Positions 34,247-43,296 are shown, numbered from the stretch's first letter. The stretch is DNA of 64,000 nucleotides from Rhodococcus sp. X156 (GCF_004006015.1 NZ_CP034766.1:3133001-3197000), one strand, 5' to 3'. Numbers and translations are program-made. Notes: generated by a model from the letters alone, not told the origin.

Positions 34247-35386
34247 ATGCTCGAGATCCACGGATTCTGCGACGACCGGTTCGCCGGGCTGCGCTCAGCT
34301 TTGCAGGACAACGTCACCTCGGGGGCTGAGCTGGGCGCGTGCCTGGCGGTGACCATCGACGGCGAACCGGTGGTGGACCTGTGGGGCGGCTGGTCGGACA
34401 CCGAGCAGACCGTGCCGTGGGAGCGCGACACCATCACCAACGTGTGGTCGTCGACCAAGACGGTGACCGCCCTGGCCGCCCTGGTGCTGGTCGAGCGGGG
34501 CGAGCTGGACGTCTACTCCCCCGTGGCGCGGTACTGGCCGGAGTTCGCCGCCAACGGCAAGCAGGACGTGCAGGTGCGCCACCTGCTCTCGCACACCTCC
34601 GGCGTCTCTGGGTGGGACGCGCCGTTCGCCATTGAGGAGATGTACGACGCCGAGGCGGCCGCGGCCCGCCTGGCCGGACAGGCGCCGTGGTGGGAGCCGG
34701 GCACCGCCTCCGGCTACCACGCGCTGAACTACGGCCACCTCGTCGGTGAGGTGGTGCGGCGCGTGACGGGACAGTCGCTGGGTCAGTTCGTGGCCACCGA
34801 GATCACCGGCCCGCTGGGCGCCGACCTGCACATCGGCCTGCCGGCGAGCGAGCTCGGCCGGGTCTCCGACGTGGTGCCCCCACCGCCGCTGGGCCTGGAC
34901 TACAGCACCATCGACCCCAGCAGCGTGATGATCCGGACGTTCACCGGGCCGGTGGCCGACGCCCGCGCCAGCTGGACCGACGCGTGGCGCACGGCGGAGA
35001 TCGGCGGCGCCAACGGCCACGGCAACGCCCGTGCGCTGGCGCGCATCCAGTCGGTGATCGCCTGCGGCGGCGAGGTGGACGGGGTGCGACTGCTCTCCCC
35101 CGCCACCATCAAGCTGATCTTCGACCAGCAGTCCGACGGCACCGACCTGGTGCTGCAGACGCCGCTGCGCTTCGGCATCGGCTTCGCCCTGCCGCACCCG
35201 ACGTCGGTGCCCTTCGTGCCGGACGAGAAGGGCATCTGCTTCTGGGGCGGCTGGGGCGGGTCGCAGGTCGTCATCGACACCGAGCGCCGGATGGTGGTGT
35301 CCTACGTGATGAACAAGATGGGCGCGGGCCTGCTGGGATCGGACCGCAGCGCCCAGTACGTCTCGGCGGCGTTCGCGGCGGTGTGA
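34247..35386 (+). CDS. serine esterase/beta-lactamase family protein
   Basis: 379-residue family VIII-type esterase with penicillin-binding fold. Catalytic Ser-Lys in [13 protein letters not shown] (S-x-x-K), Tyr in GYHALNYG, and the WGGWGGS segment near the C-terminus in place of KTG. Also [12 protein letters not shown], the family hallmark. No signal peptide, so cytosolic. ATG follows GGGAGG. A 16-bp palindrome overlaps its promoter. Substrate unknown, probably an ester or lipid. Confidence 0.9.
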   Translation: MLEIHGFCDDRFAGLRSALQDNVTSGAELGACLAVTIDGEPVVDLWGGWSDTEQTVPWERDTITNVWSSTKTVTALAALVLVERGELDVYSPVARYWPEFAANGKQDVQVRHLLSHTSGVSGWDAPFAIEEMYDAEAAAARLAGQAPWWEPGTASGYHALNYGHLVGEVVRRVTGQSLGQFVATEITGPLGADLHIGLPASELGRVSDVVPPPPLGLDYSTIDPSSVMIRTFTGPVADARASWTDAWRTAEIGGANGHGNARALARIQSVIACGGEVDGVRLLSPATIKLIFDQQSDGTDLVLQTPLRFGIGFALPHPTSVPFVPDEKGICFWGGWGGSQVVIDTERRMVVSYVMNKMGAGLLGSDRSAQYVSAAFAAV

Positions 35387-35431
35387 CCGCGGCGCGGCCG
35401 GAGCGGCTGCGGCTCGGAAGAAAGAAGGACG

Positions 35432-35508
35432 TGGTGGCCAGGGCCGGGATCGAACCGGCGACCCTCCGCTTTTCAGGCGGATGCTCGTACCAACTGAGCT
35501 ACCTGGCC
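35432..35508 (-). tRNA. tRNA-Phe (GAA)
   Basis: Complete cloverleaf on the minus strand, 5' GGCCAGG acceptor paired with CCTGGCC, anticodon loop CTGAAAA giving GAA, encoded CCA at 35432-35434. Last of three tRNAs transcribed in the order Glu-Asp-Phe, the same trio as gluT-aspT-pheU in mycobacteria. Confidence 0.97.
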
Positions 35509-35535
35509 GGATGCGACCGGAGTCATCCGAACGCC

Positions 35536-35612
35536 TGGCGACCCTGACGGGACTCGAACCCGCGACCTCCGCCGTGACAGGGCGGCGCGCTAACCAACTG
35601 CGCTACAGGGCC
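35536..35612 (-). tRNA. tRNA-Asp (GUC)
   Basis: Minus-strand cloverleaf, acceptor GGCCCTG with CAGGGTC, anticodon GTC in loop CTGTCAC, T-loop GTTCGAGTC, discriminator G and encoded CCA (35536-35538). Middle gene of the Glu-Asp-Phe tRNA operon. Confidence 0.97.
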
Positions 35613-35663
35613 ATGCTTGTGGTGCTTGTACAACCTACCGTGCTCATCGAGAGTGTACTGCCG

Positions 35664-35736
35664 TACCCCCTACGGGATTCGAACCCGCGCTGCCGCCTTG
35701 AAAGGGCGGTGTCCTAGGCCGCTAAACGAAGGGGGC
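35664..35736 (-). tRNA. tRNA-Glu (UUC)
   Basis: Minus-strand cloverleaf, acceptor GCCCCCT with AGGGGGT (G-U at the first pair), anticodon TTC in loop CTTTCAA. The 3' CCA is not encoded (ACGG follows), unlike its two neighbours. First gene of the tRNA operon; a TATGCT -10-like element lies at 35806-35811 on the minus strand. Confidence 0.96.
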
Positions 35737-35927
35737 GCACTGGTTTCCCGGCTGGGCCACCAGCGGTGATTTCCACCGTCCAGCTTTCCGTTGGGGAGCG
35801 GAGGAAGCATAGGACACCTTCGGCGTGGTTCCCAAACCGGGTGGTCAGCGGCCTGCTGGCGAGCGTTTGCGCAGGTGGCTTGGCCCCGAACTTGCCGCGC
35901 GCCCGCCGATCGGGTGCGCTGGGTGAC

Positions 35928-37319
35928 ATGAGCGACACTTTTGACGTCATCGTGGTGGGCGCCGGGGCCATCGGGGAGAACGCCGCGGGGCGCGCCGTGC
36001 AGGGCGGGCTGTCGGTGGCGATGGTGGAAGCGCAGCTGATCGGCGGGGAGTGCTCCTACTGGGCGTGCATGCCCAGCAAGGCCCTCATCCGCACCCCGCA
36101 GGCGGTGCACGACGCGCGGGCCCTGCCCGGGGTGACCGCCTCGTTCGACCCGGCCGCGGTGCTGGCCCGGCGCAACCAGTTCACCCACGACTGGGACGAC
36201 GCCAGCCAGCAGGAGTGGGCCGAGGGCGCCGGCATCACCGTCGTCCGCGGCACCGCGCGGCTCACCGGGCCCAAGGAGGTGCAGCTGGACGACGGCCGCC
36301 GGCTCACCGCCACCCAGGCCGTGGTGCTGGCCACCGGCAGCGTGCCGGCCGAGCCACCCATCGACGGCCTGGCGGACACCGAGCACTGGGGCTCGCGGGA
36401 GGCGACCTCGGCCCAGGCGGTGCCGGAGAGCCTGGTGGTGCTGGGCAGCGGGGTGGTGGGCTGCGAGCTGGCCCAGGCCTACGCCCGGCTCGGCTCGGCG
36501 GTGACCATGCTGGTGCGCGGTGACCGGGTGCTGCCCAAGGTGGAGCCGGCGGCCTCGGACCTGGTGCGCGCCGGCCTGGCGGCCGACGGCGTGGACCTGC
36601 GGTTCGGGGTGAACCTCACGCGGGTGCACCGCGACGACGACGGTCTGCTGCTCCACCTCGACGACGGCAGCGAGCTACGGGCCGAGCAGCTGTTGGTGGC
36701 CACCGGACGACGCCCGGCCACCGACGACGTCGGCGTGGAGACGGTGGGCCTCACCCCGGGCGAGACCCTGCACGTGGACGACAGCGGGCAGGTGCAGGGC
36801 GTGGACGGCGACTGGCTCTACGCCTGCGGCGACGTCACCGGCCGCGCACCGCTCACCCACCAGGGCAAGTACGACGCCCGCGTGGTGGGCGACGTGATCG
36901 CCGCCCGGGCCAAGGGGACGGTGGACGCCGCGCCGTGGAGCCGCTACGCCGCCACCGCCGACCACGCCGCGGTGCCGCAGGTGGTGTTCACCGACCCCGA
37001 GGTGGCCTACGTGGGCAGGACCGCCCAGGAGACCGAGCGGGCCGGCATCGCGCACGACGTGGTGGAGATCGACATCGCGGTGGGCGGGTCCTCGCTGTAC
37101 GCCGACGGGTACACGGGCAAGGCGGTGATGGTGGTCGACCGCGAGCGCCAGGTGCTGCTGGGCGTGACGTTCGCCGGCCCGGGCGTCGCGGAGATGCTGC
37201 ACGCGGCGACCATCGCGATCGTGGGCGAGGTGCCGCTGCACCGGCTGTGGCACGCCGTGCCGTCCTACCCCACGGTCAGCGAGGTGTGGCTGCGCCTGCT
37301 GGAGGCCTACGGCCTGTAG
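35928..37319 (+). CDS. FAD-dependent pyridine nucleotide-disulfide oxidoreductase
   Basis: 463-residue flavoprotein of the lipoamide dehydrogenase/mercuric reductase superfamily. FAD motif VIVVGAGAIGENAAGRA, redox disulfide in GGECSYWACMPSKALIR (C-x4-C), NAD(P) motif VVLGSGVVGCELAQAYARLGS, second FAD motif WLYACGDVTGRAPLTHQGKYDA and a C-terminal WHAVPSYPTVSEVWLRLLE in place of the HAHPTLSE dyad of true LPD. The altered C-terminus argues against lipoamide as substrate. ATG at 35928; no metal-binding domain is attached. Confidence 0.9.
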   Translation: MSDTFDVIVVGAGAIGENAAGRAVQGGLSVAMVEAQLIGGECSYWACMPSKALIRTPQAVHDARALPGVTASFDPAAVLARRNQFTHDWDDASQQEWAEGAGITVVRGTARLTGPKEVQLDDGRRLTATQAVVLATGSVPAEPPIDGLADTEHWGSREATSAQAVPESLVVLGSGVVGCELAQAYARLGSAVTMLVRGDRVLPKVEPAASDLVRAGLAADGVDLRFGVNLTRVHRDDDGLLLHLDDGSELRAEQLLVATGRRPATDDVGVETVGLTPGETLHVDDSGQVQGVDGDWLYACGDVTGRAPLTHQGKYDARVVGDVIAARAKGTVDAAPWSRYAATADHAAVPQVVFTDPEVAYVGRTAQETERAGIAHDVVEIDIAVGGSSLYADGYTGKAVMVVDRERQVLLGVTFAGPGVAEMLHAATIAIVGEVPLHRLWHAVPSYPTVSEVWLRLLEAYGL

Positions 37320-37343
37320 GGGCGTCTGCAAGTACGCCCCACC

Positions 37344-37381
37344 GGCCCGGCACCCGTCCGCAACCGCTACCAAGCCGGGCC
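37344..37381. terminator. possible hairpin between convergent genes
   Basis: GGCCCGGC (37344-37351) pairs with GCCGGGCC (37374-37381) across a 22-base loop between the oxidoreductase and sirtuin stops. No U-tract; overlaps a tandem repeat. Confidence 0.35.
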
Positions 37382-37397
37382 GCCACCAAGCCCGGCC
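37366..37397. repeat. 16-bp tandem repeat x2 next to the sirtuin stop
   Basis: Copies at 37366-37381 and 37382-37397 differ at two of 16 bases (core ACCAAGCC). The copy start GCTAC also appears at the sirtuin stop (37402-37406), so the stop-containing segment seems to be part of the same duplication. Confidence 0.7.
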
Positions 37398-37402
37398 AGC
37401 CG

Positions 37403-38197
37403 CTACGACTCCAGCGCCTCCGCCACGGCGGGCCCGAGCACCTCGGCGGCCCGCCCGCGCACCACCAGGTCGGCGATGCCGTCCAGCGGGGTGGGCTCGT
37501 CGTTGATGATCACCAGCGCCGCGCCCGCCTTCACCCCCTGCACCGGCAGGTCCGCCGCCGGGAACACCTGCAGCGAGGAGCCCACCGCGATAACCAGGTC
37601 GGCGGCGCTCACCAGCTCCACCGCCTGCTGCACCACCCCCGGGAAGAGCATCTGCCCGAAGGACACCGTGGCCGACTTCACCAGGCCGCCGCAGACGGGG
37701 CAGTGCGGGTCCGGGTCGCCGGCCTCCACCTGCTCCTCGCCCCACGTGTACGGCGCGGTGAACCCGCAGCCGTCCGGCGTGCCGTCGCGCGGGGCGAGGC
37801 CGATGCACATCACCTCGCGAGCGGTCCCGTGCACCTCCACCACCGGCGAGCTGCCAGCCAGCTGGTGCAGACCGTCGATGTTCTGGGTGATGACGCCCGC
37901 GGCGTGGCCGGCCTCCTCCAGCTGGGCCAGTGCCCGGTGCGCGGCGTTGGGCTGGGCGTTGTGGGCGAAGAACTCCCGCCGCATGGCCCAGCTGTTGGCC
38001 CGCACCTGCGCGGAGGCGACGTACCGGTCGAAGGTGTACTCGCTGGGGTCGTAGCGGGTCCACACCCCGCCGGGTGAGCGGAAGTCCGGGATCCCGGACT
38101 CGGTGGAGATTCCGGCTCCGGTGAAGGCCACCGCGCGCCTGCTGGTGCGCAGCAGCTCGACCAGGCCCGGAGCGTCGTACCCAGGCATCGCTTGCAT
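37403..38197 (-). CDS. SIR2 family NAD-dependent protein deacylase
   Basis: 264-residue sirtuin removing acyl groups from lysines with NAD. NAD-binding GAGISTESGIPDFRSPGGVW, TQNIDGLHQLAG, catalytic His in VVEVHGTARE, four zinc cysteines (MC..GCGF..CPVCGG), and VAVGSSLQVFPAADLP. The insertion between the first and second zinc Cys (GLAPRDGTPDGCG) is longer than usual. Start ATG 38197, alternative ATG 38188; no strong Shine-Dalgarno for either. Confidence 0.93.
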   Translation of the reverse strand: MQAMPGYDAPGLVELLRTSRRAVAFTGAGISTESGIPDFRSPGGVWTRYDPSEYTFDRYVASAQVRANSWAMRREFFAHNAQPNAAHRALAQLEEAGHAAGVITQNIDGLHQLAGSSPVVEVHGTAREVMCIGLAPRDGTPDGCGFTAPYTWGEEQVEAGDPDPHCPVCGGLVKSATVSFGQMLFPGVVQQAVELVSAADLVIAVGSSLQVFPAADLPVQGVKAGAALVIINDEPTPLDGIADLVVRGRAAEVLGPAVAEALES

Positions 38198-38485
38198 GGC
38201 TCAAGTGTCCCAGGCGGCGCTCGCGCGCCGGTGGTGGGCACACGCACGAGGGCCCCGGTGGCCGAGACCACCGGGGCCGCTGGAGGTGTTGATGGCTGGG
38301 CACCAGCCCGCCTACTCATGTGCCGAGTGAAGGCAGTGCGCTAGGCCGTCGAAGCGGCATGCTCAGCGCCACAAGGGGATGCGATACACGCGGGCGAGTG
38401 GGCAGCCATCGTCGTTGTCAACGTCGTCTGCTATGTCATCACCGTCCTCGTCATCGTCTCCTCCTGGGGGTGGTGACAGCTCACG
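38198..38485. other. intergenic region with hairpin and a startless hydrophobic frame
   Basis: No confident gene. It holds the 38251-38278 hairpin and, on the plus strand between stops at 38342 and 38474, a frame with coding-like third positions reading GEWAAIVVVNVVCYVITVL that lacks any ATG, GTG or TTG start. On the minus strand a strong AGGAGGAG is followed by a seven-codon frame only. May be the remains of a small membrane-protein gene. Confidence 0.5.
38251..38278. terminator. 11-bp GC hairpin upstream of the sirtuin gene
   Basis: GGCCCCGGTGG (38251-38261) pairs perfectly with CCACCGGGGCC (38268-38278) around a 6-base loop. On the minus strand it ends the hsp20 transcription unit before the sirtuin gene; no U-tract. 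Confidence 0.6.
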
Positions 38486-38650
38486 TCACCACGTGGGTCG
38501 CAGCTCCCCCGCTCGAGGCGGAGACCGCTGCCTGCACTGGGCGCTCATCGTGGTGTCCCGCTGGCCGGACAGTCTCTGCGCGGCCAGGACGGCACCGGAG
38601 TGCTCGGGCGCTCGGTACAGCTGGTCGATCATCGTTGCTCGGGTGTGCAT
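38486..38650 (-). CDS. small hypothetical protein downstream of hsp20
   Basis: 54-codon frame starting MHTRATMIDQLYRAPEH and ending LRPTW, with AGGAG six bases before its ATG and only about 40 bases after the Hsp20 stop on the same strand. Basic, Arg/Gln-rich, no recognised domain or membrane segment. The ribosome site is the main support; it could be a decayed gene. Confidence 0.4.
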   Translation of the reverse strand: MHTRATMIDQLYRAPEHSGAVLAAQRLSGQRDTTMSAQCRQRSPPRAGELRPTW

Positions 38651-38691
38651 CGGGACTCCTGCGTCCGTGCCCGGGTGGCGAGCCAGCGAGC

Positions 38692-39120
38692 TCAGGCGTT
38701 GGTGAGCTGCTTGGCCTCGCCCTGGTCCGGGCTGATCACCTGGATCTTGCGTGGCTTGGCCTTCTCCGCGACCGGGATGGTCAGGCGCAGCACCCCGTCC
38801 CGGTAGACCGCCTCGATGCGGTCGGTGTCGAGGGTGTCGCCCAGGAAGAGCTGACGGCTGAAGACCCCCCGCGGGCGTTCAGCAGCCACCATCTCCCGGT
38901 CGGAGCTTCGAGCCGGGCGTTGCGCGTGCACCGTCAAGGTGTTGCGCTCCACGTCCAGGTCGATCGAGTCGGCCTGCACGCCAGGGAGGTCGAACTCCAC
39001 GACGAAGGAGTCCCCCTCCCGCCAGGCGTCCATCGGCATCGCCGTCGGACGGGCAGCGGTGCCCATCACCTGCTGCGTCAGGCGGTCGAGCTCGCGGAAC
39101 GGATCGGTTCGCATCAGCAT
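38692..39120 (-). CDS. Hsp20/alpha-crystallin family small heat-shock protein
   Basis: 142-residue ATP-independent holdase chaperone. N-terminal [25 protein letters not shown], alpha-crystallin domain about residues 30-125 ([36 protein letters not shown]) and [11 protein letters not shown] with the conserved L-x-I partner. ATG preceded by GGAGGTGGAGG. The upstream region holds an unusually A/T-rich TATAAAAAA stretch for this genome but I see neither CIRCE nor HAIR boxes. Confidence 0.93.
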   Translation of the reverse strand: MLMRTDPFRELDRLTQQVMGTAARPTAMPMDAWREGDSFVVEFDLPGVQADSIDLDVERNTLTVHAQRPARSSDREMVAAERPRGVFSRQLFLGDTLDTDRIEAVYRDGVLRLTIPVAEKAKPRKIQVISPDQGEAKQLTNA

Positions 39121-39329
39121 CTTGCCTCCACCTCCAGTGTCCGGTTCTCGGTTCCGGTGTGCAAGTTATCTGCATCACCCGGCACAGGTTTTTTATAGCA
39201 CCGCCCTCAGCGGCTAGGCAAGGGGGTACCGCTCCCCCTCCGCCGCGCGGCGAGCAGCCTCGCGGCCTACCTTCGCCAGCACTGGGGCGATGAGCCGGCC
39301 CAGCGCTTGCCCGGCAGGAGGGAGAAGCC

Positions 39330-40479
39330 GTGACCGTGGACCTGGCCCACGACGTGACCGGCCGCGCCGACGCCCCGGTGGTGGTGCTGCTGGGGTCGCT
39401 GGGCACCGACCGCACCGTGTGGGACCCCCAGCTGGGGCCGCTGGCCGAGCACCTGCGCGTGCTGCGGGTGGAGCTGCGCGGCAACGGCGCCTCGCCCGCC
39501 CCGGAGGGCCCGTACACGATGGCCGAGCTGGGGGGTGACGTGCTGGCGCTGCTGGACCGCCTGGAGCTGCCCCGCGCCCACCTGGTGGGGCTCTCGCTGG
39601 GCGGGATGGTGACGCAGTGGATCGCCGCGCACTCCCCCGAGCGAGTGCACACCCTGAGCCTGCTCAGCACCTCCGCGCACTTCGACGAGCCGCAGGCCTG
39701 GCGCCAGCGGGCGGCGACGGTGCGCCAGTCGGGCTGCGCGGAGCTGGCCCCGACCGTGGTGCAGCGGTGGTTCACTCCCGAGCTGGCCCAGCGCGACCCC
39801 GCGCTGGTGCGGCGCTACGTGGCGATGGTCGGCGCGACCGATCCGCAGGGCTACGCCGGCTGCGCCGAGGCGATCGCCGGCTGGGACGGGCGCGCCGACC
39901 TCGGCCGGATCACCGCCCGCACCCTGGTGGTGGCCGGGGCGGACGACCACGCGACGCCGCCGTCGCACCTGGAGACCATCGCCGACGGGGTGGCCGACGC
40001 GCACCTGCACGTGCTGACCCGCGCCGCGCACCTGTGCAGCGTGGAGCAGGCCGGCGCGGTCACCCAGCTGCTGCTGGACCAGCTGGTCGGCGAGCACGCC
40101 GGCCGGGCCCAGGCGCACGCGGTGGGGCTGCGGGTGCGGCGCGAGGTGCTGGGCGCTGCCCAGGTGGACTCCGCGATGGAGGCCACCACGGAGTTCAGCG
40201 CGCCGTTCCAGGACTTCCTCACCCGGGTGGCCTGGGGCGACGTCTGGCACCGCCCGGGCCTGAGCCGGGCCACCCGCTCGGCCGTCACCCTGGCCGCGCT
40301 CACCGCGCTGGGCAGCGAGGCAGGAGCTGGCCGTGCACGTGCGGGCGGCGCTGCGCAACGGGCTGTCCTCGGAGGAGATTGCCGAGGTGCTGCTGCAGAC
40401 GGCCGTCTACGCCGGACTGCCCCGTGGCAACCGCGCCTTCGCGGTAGCACAGAATGTGATCACCGCTACTGCCGGCTGA
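39330..40479 (+). pseudogene. PcaCD fusion (enol-lactone hydrolase/carboxymuconolactone decarboxylase) with frameshift
   Basis: A beta-ketoadipate pathway fusion: residues 1-255 are 3-oxoadipate enol-lactonase (alpha/beta hydrolase; nucleophile in GLSLGGMV, LRGNGASP, acid in VAGADDHATPP) and the rest 4-carboxymuconolactone decarboxylase (MEATTEFSAPFQDFLTRVAWGDVWHRPGLS..). At about 40320 (AGCGAGGCAGGAG) one extra base shifts the frame; after it QELAVHVRAALRNGLSSEEIAEVLLQTAVYAG continues in the next frame to a stop at 40477-40479. Unshifted translation instead runs on to 40535 as non-family sequence. Either a true inactivation of the PcaC part or a sequencing error. GTG start has AGGAGGGAG upstream. 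No other pca genes nearby. Confidence 0.88.
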
Positions 40480-40581
40480 TCCACGGTGCCTGTGCGTACC
40501 GGTGTGGCGCCCGCGCAGCGGAAGTGCGAAAGTAGCCGTAACACCGTGAGCCCGCTCACAGTCCGATGAGGAGCGTACTTA

Positions 40582-41931
40582 GTGCCTTGGCTCCATTCTG
40601 GGCGGATTGACGCTCCCCGTCGCCGCGCGCCCCAAGCGGTCCTCGCCCTGCTCGCGTCCCTGCTGGTGCTGGTGGGCGTGGCCAGCCCCGCCGCCGCCCA
40701 GCCCGACCCCACGCCGCCGCCCAACCCGGGCGACGGCCAGCTCAACGAGGCCGCCGAGGCCGCGCAGCGCAAGGCCGACGAGCTCACTCGCCTGGCGGGG
40801 CAGCTGACCTCCGCGCAGACGCAGCTGGTGGAGCTGCACAACCAGCTGGCGCTGACGATGGAGACCGCCAACAAGGCGCTGGTGGACCACACCGCCGCCC
40901 AGCAGGCAGCGACGTCGGCGGCCACCGCGGCCACCGTGTCCGGGCTGTCGGTGCTGCTGGCCAAGGCGTCCCTGGACGACGCCAACGCCCGGGCCGCTCG
41001 ATTCGCCCTGGGCAGCTTTCAGCAGGGCAGCACCATCAGCTCGTTCAGCGCCTACATGGCGGCCAACAGCCCCGACGAGCTGCTCGACCGGGTGGCCCTG
41101 CTCAACGCCGTGGGCGGCAGCCAGCTCGAGGTGATGAAGGGCCTGGACGCCGCCCGCCAGTCCACCGCCGACGCCGACGCGCGAGCGGTGGCCAGCAAGG
41201 CCCAGGCCGACACCGCCGCGGCCGATGCCGGCAGGGCCAAGCAGACCGCCGACGCCGCCATGCAGCAGGCCAGCAAGGCCCAGGCCAGCCAGCTGGCGCG
41301 GGCCAAGCAACTGGAGAGCCAGGCGGCACGGGCGCAGTACGACCTGCAGGTGGCGGCGGACACCGCCAACGGCCTGCAGCGGCAGCGGGCCAGCTTCGAG
41401 CAGTGGGACGCCCAGCGCCGCGCCCAGCAGGCCGCCGCCGACCGCCAGGCGGCCGAGCAGGCCCGGCAGGCGATCGCCAGCATCAACGGCTCGCTGGAGA
41501 GCGTCCCGGCCACCCCGGCGGCGCAGGCTGTGATCCGCCGGGCCGCCACCCAGCTGGGCCAGCCGTACTCCTGGGGCGGCGGTAGCTACACCGGCCCCAC
41601 GGTGGGCATCCGCGACGGCGGGGTGGCCGACACCTTCGGCGACTACGCCAAGGTGGGCTTCGACTGCTCCGGGCTGATGATGTACGCCTTTGCCGCGGTG
41701 GGCATCCAGCTGCCGCACTACTCCGGCTACCAGTACCAGTCGGGCCGGCAGGTGCCGCTGGCGGAGATGCAGCCCGGCGATATGGTCTTCTACGGCCCGT
41801 CCGGCATCCACCACGTGGCGCTGTACATCGGGGCGGGCAAGATGATCGAGGCGCCCGAGTCGGGCAAGTTCGTGACGGTGTCGAACGTGCGCACCGACGG
41901 TTTGGTGCCCTACGCCGTGCGGATGACCTGA
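40582..41931 (+). CDS. NlpC/P60 family peptidoglycan endopeptidase (RipA-like)
   Basis: 449-residue secreted cell-wall hydrolase cleaving the D-Glu/meso-DAP bond. Signal peptide about residues 1-39 (LALLASLLVLVGVASPAAAQ), then an Ala/Gln-rich coiled coil (about 50-310) that acts as autoinhibitory or targeting region in this family, and the C-terminal NlpC/P60 domain with catalytic Cys in FDCSGLMMYAF, His in HHVALYIG and third residue in MIEAPESG. GTG start with GAGGAG ten bases upstream. The stop codon lies in a 12-bp near-repeat. Confidence 0.92.
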   Translation: MPWLHSGRIDAPRRRAPQAVLALLASLLVLVGVASPAAAQPDPTPPPNPGDGQLNEAAEAAQRKADELTRLAGQLTSAQTQLVELHNQLALTMETANKALVDHTAAQQAATSAATAATVSGLSVLLAKASLDDANARAARFALGSFQQGSTISSFSAYMAANSPDELLDRVALLNAVGGSQLEVMKGLDAARQSTADADARAVASKAQADTAAADAGRAKQTADAAMQQASKAQASQLARAKQLESQAARAQYDLQVAADTANGLQRQRASFEQWDAQRRAQQAAADRQAAEQARQAIASINGSLESVPATPAAQAVIRRAATQLGQPYSWGGGSYTGPTVGIRDGGVADTFGDYAKVGFDCSGLMMYAFAAVGIQLPHYSGYQYQSGRQVPLAEMQPGDMVFYGPSGIHHVALYIGAGKMIEAPESGKFVTVSNVRTDGLVPYAVRMT

Positions 41932-41949
41932 GCAGTCCGGCTGACCTGA
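41920..41949. repeat. 12-bp direct repeat over the NlpC/P60 stop
   Basis: CGGATGACCTGA (41920-41931) recurs as CGGCTGACCTGA (41938-41949), 18 bases apart. The first copy ends with the gene's own TGA. Confidence 0.6.
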
Positions 41950-42023
41950 ACCCGCACCTGCAGCGCGGCGGTGGGCTTCGCTAGGCTTCCCAGGGCGATC
42001 GGCCCTGCTGGGCTGGACGTCTC

Positions 42024-42099
42024 GGGCCTCTAGCTCAGTTGGTAGAGCTACGGACTTTTAATCCGCAGGTCGTCGGTTCGAGCCCGACGGGGCCCACCA
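42024..42099 (+). tRNA. tRNA-Lys (UUU)
   Basis: Complete cloverleaf: acceptor GGGCCTC with GGGGCCC (two wobble or G-rich pairs), anticodon loop CTTTTAA giving TTT, T-arm GTCGGTTCGAGCCCGAC, encoded CCA at 42097-42099. A TAGGCT -10 lies at 41982-41987, about 37 bases before the gene. Confidence 0.97.
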
Positions 42100-42121
42100 C
42101 GAGACAACCGCGCGACACCGC

Positions 42122-42451
42122 TCATGCGGCGACGACTCGTTGCCCGCTCACCTTGCTGCGGGGCAGGCGGCCGGCGCGGGAGTGGCCGGTCATGGTGCCG
42201 TCGGCGACCAGCACGTCGAAGTCGAGGTTCAGCCGCATCGGCTTGGTGATGCTCTGTCGCCAGGTGACCTGGTGGCCGCCTCCCCCGCCAGCCTTCACCT
42301 CGATGTCGGACAGCGGGACGGTCTCGGCCGCACCGGTGGCCGTGCCGCGCAGGCCGTCGCCGGCCCGCTCGAAGAGGTACTGGACCTTGAGCGTGCCGAT
42401 GGGGGTCTTCAGCGCGAGGTCCCAGGTGCCGAGCACAGCGTCGTCGTGCAC
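42122..42451 (-). CDS. hypothetical beta-rich protein, 109 residues
   Basis: No family recognised with certainty. The sequence (VLGTWDLALKTPIGTLKVQYLFERAG..) has alternating hydrophobic strands and a Gly-rich loop, suggestive of a small beta-barrel; no signal peptide. GTG at 42451 is supported by AAGGAG eight bases upstream. It follows the DJ-1/PfpI gene by 25 bases on the same strand, so the two are probably one operon. Confidence 0.7.
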   Translation of the reverse strand: MHDDAVLGTWDLALKTPIGTLKVQYLFERAGDGLRGTATGAAETVPLSDIEVKAGGGGGHQVTWRQSITKPMRLNLDFDVLVADGTMTGHSRAGRLPRSKVSGQRVVAA

Positions 42452-42476
42452 AGGTTTCTCCTTCGGGTGGCAGGGG

Positions 42477-43139
42477 TCAGAACGGGGTGGGCTCACGGTG
42501 CCCGGGGCGCCACACGATGCCGCGGCGCTCGTGCTCGAACATCTCCTCCACCGCGTGCGCGACGGCGGGCCCGTGCTCGCGGTCGAGCAGGTGCAGGGCC
42601 AGGTCCAGCCCGGAGGTGACGCCCCCGCAGGTGACCAGGTCGCCGTCGTCGACCACGCGGGCGCGAACAGCGTTGACCCCGGTCGCCTCCAGCACGTCCA
42701 TGCCGAGGTGGTGCGTCACGGCGTGGCGACCCTCGATCAGGCCGGCCATCGCCAGTGCGAGCGCGCCACCGCACACCCCGGCGACCGTCACCGCAGGGTT
42801 GTCCAGCGCGCGGCGCAGCAGCTCGGCGGCGGCGCTGCCGGCGAACCGCGCGAGCAGGACGGGGATCGTCTCAGCGCCGTCGTCGGGGTCGCCCTCCACG
42901 GGCCCGGAGGCGCCGGGGACGACGACGTAGCCGGGGAGCTCGGGGTCGAGCGTGGCCGTCGCGGTGAACACCAGGCCGTGGGTGCCCGAGACCACCGGTC
43001 GCGGCCCCTCGGCCGACACCAGCTCAACGGTCAGCTCGCCGCCGACTGCGTCGCTACCGGCCGCCAGCACCTCGAACGGAGCGATGACATCAAGCGGGTC
43101 GAACCCGTCGAACAAGACGATCTGGGCGGACAGTGGCAA
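42477..43139 (-). CDS. DJ-1/PfpI family protein (isocyanide hydratase-like)
   Basis: 220-residue class I glutamine amidotransferase-like protein. Nucleophile elbow VAGVCGGALALAMAG with the reactive Cys, the acidic residue in IVLFDGFDPLDVIAPFEVL, and TCGGVTSGLDLALHLL, as in isonitrile hydratases. TTG start supported by AGGAG seven bases upstream. Divergent from a GlxA-type regulator. Exact chemistry (hydratase, deglycase or amidase) not determinable. Confidence 0.85.
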   Translation of the reverse strand: MPLSAQIVLFDGFDPLDVIAPFEVLAAGSDAVGGELTVELVSAEGPRPVVSGTHGLVFTATATLDPELPGYVVVPGASGPVEGDPDDGAETIPVLLARFAGSAAAELLRRALDNPAVTVAGVCGGALALAMAGLIEGRHAVTHHLGMDVLEATGVNAVRARVVDDGDLVTCGGVTSGLDLALHLLDREHGPAVAHAVEEMFEHERRGIVWRPGHREPTPF

Positions 43140-43296
43140 GGGGACTCCTCAGGATCGGCACCGTGTCCCCGCACTCTTGCAACGGGGAGGGTCCGCGAAC
43201 AGTGGCCGTGTTGCCAGCTACCAACGAAATCTGGCCACCTCCCTCTGGGCGCCTTCTCGGCCGCACCTCCGTTGACGACCTGGCTAGCATCAGACG

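Noticed and set aside
35432-35736. tRNA-linked integration site (att) with mobile island
   Set aside because: tRNA genes are intact, no integrase or partial tRNA 3' copy is seen nearby, and flanking genes look chromosomal.
39121-39329. CIRCE or HAIR heat-shock operator upstream of hsp20
   Set aside because: Neither the TTAGCACTC/GAGTGCTAA nor the CTTGAGT/ACTCAAG inverted repeat is present.
40480-40581. Cyclic-di-AMP (ydaO) riboswitch before the NlpC/P60 gene
   Set aside because: Such riboswitches often precede cell-wall hydrolases in actinobacteria, but the gap is too short and I see only a small GTGAGC/GCTCAC hairpin, no conserved core.
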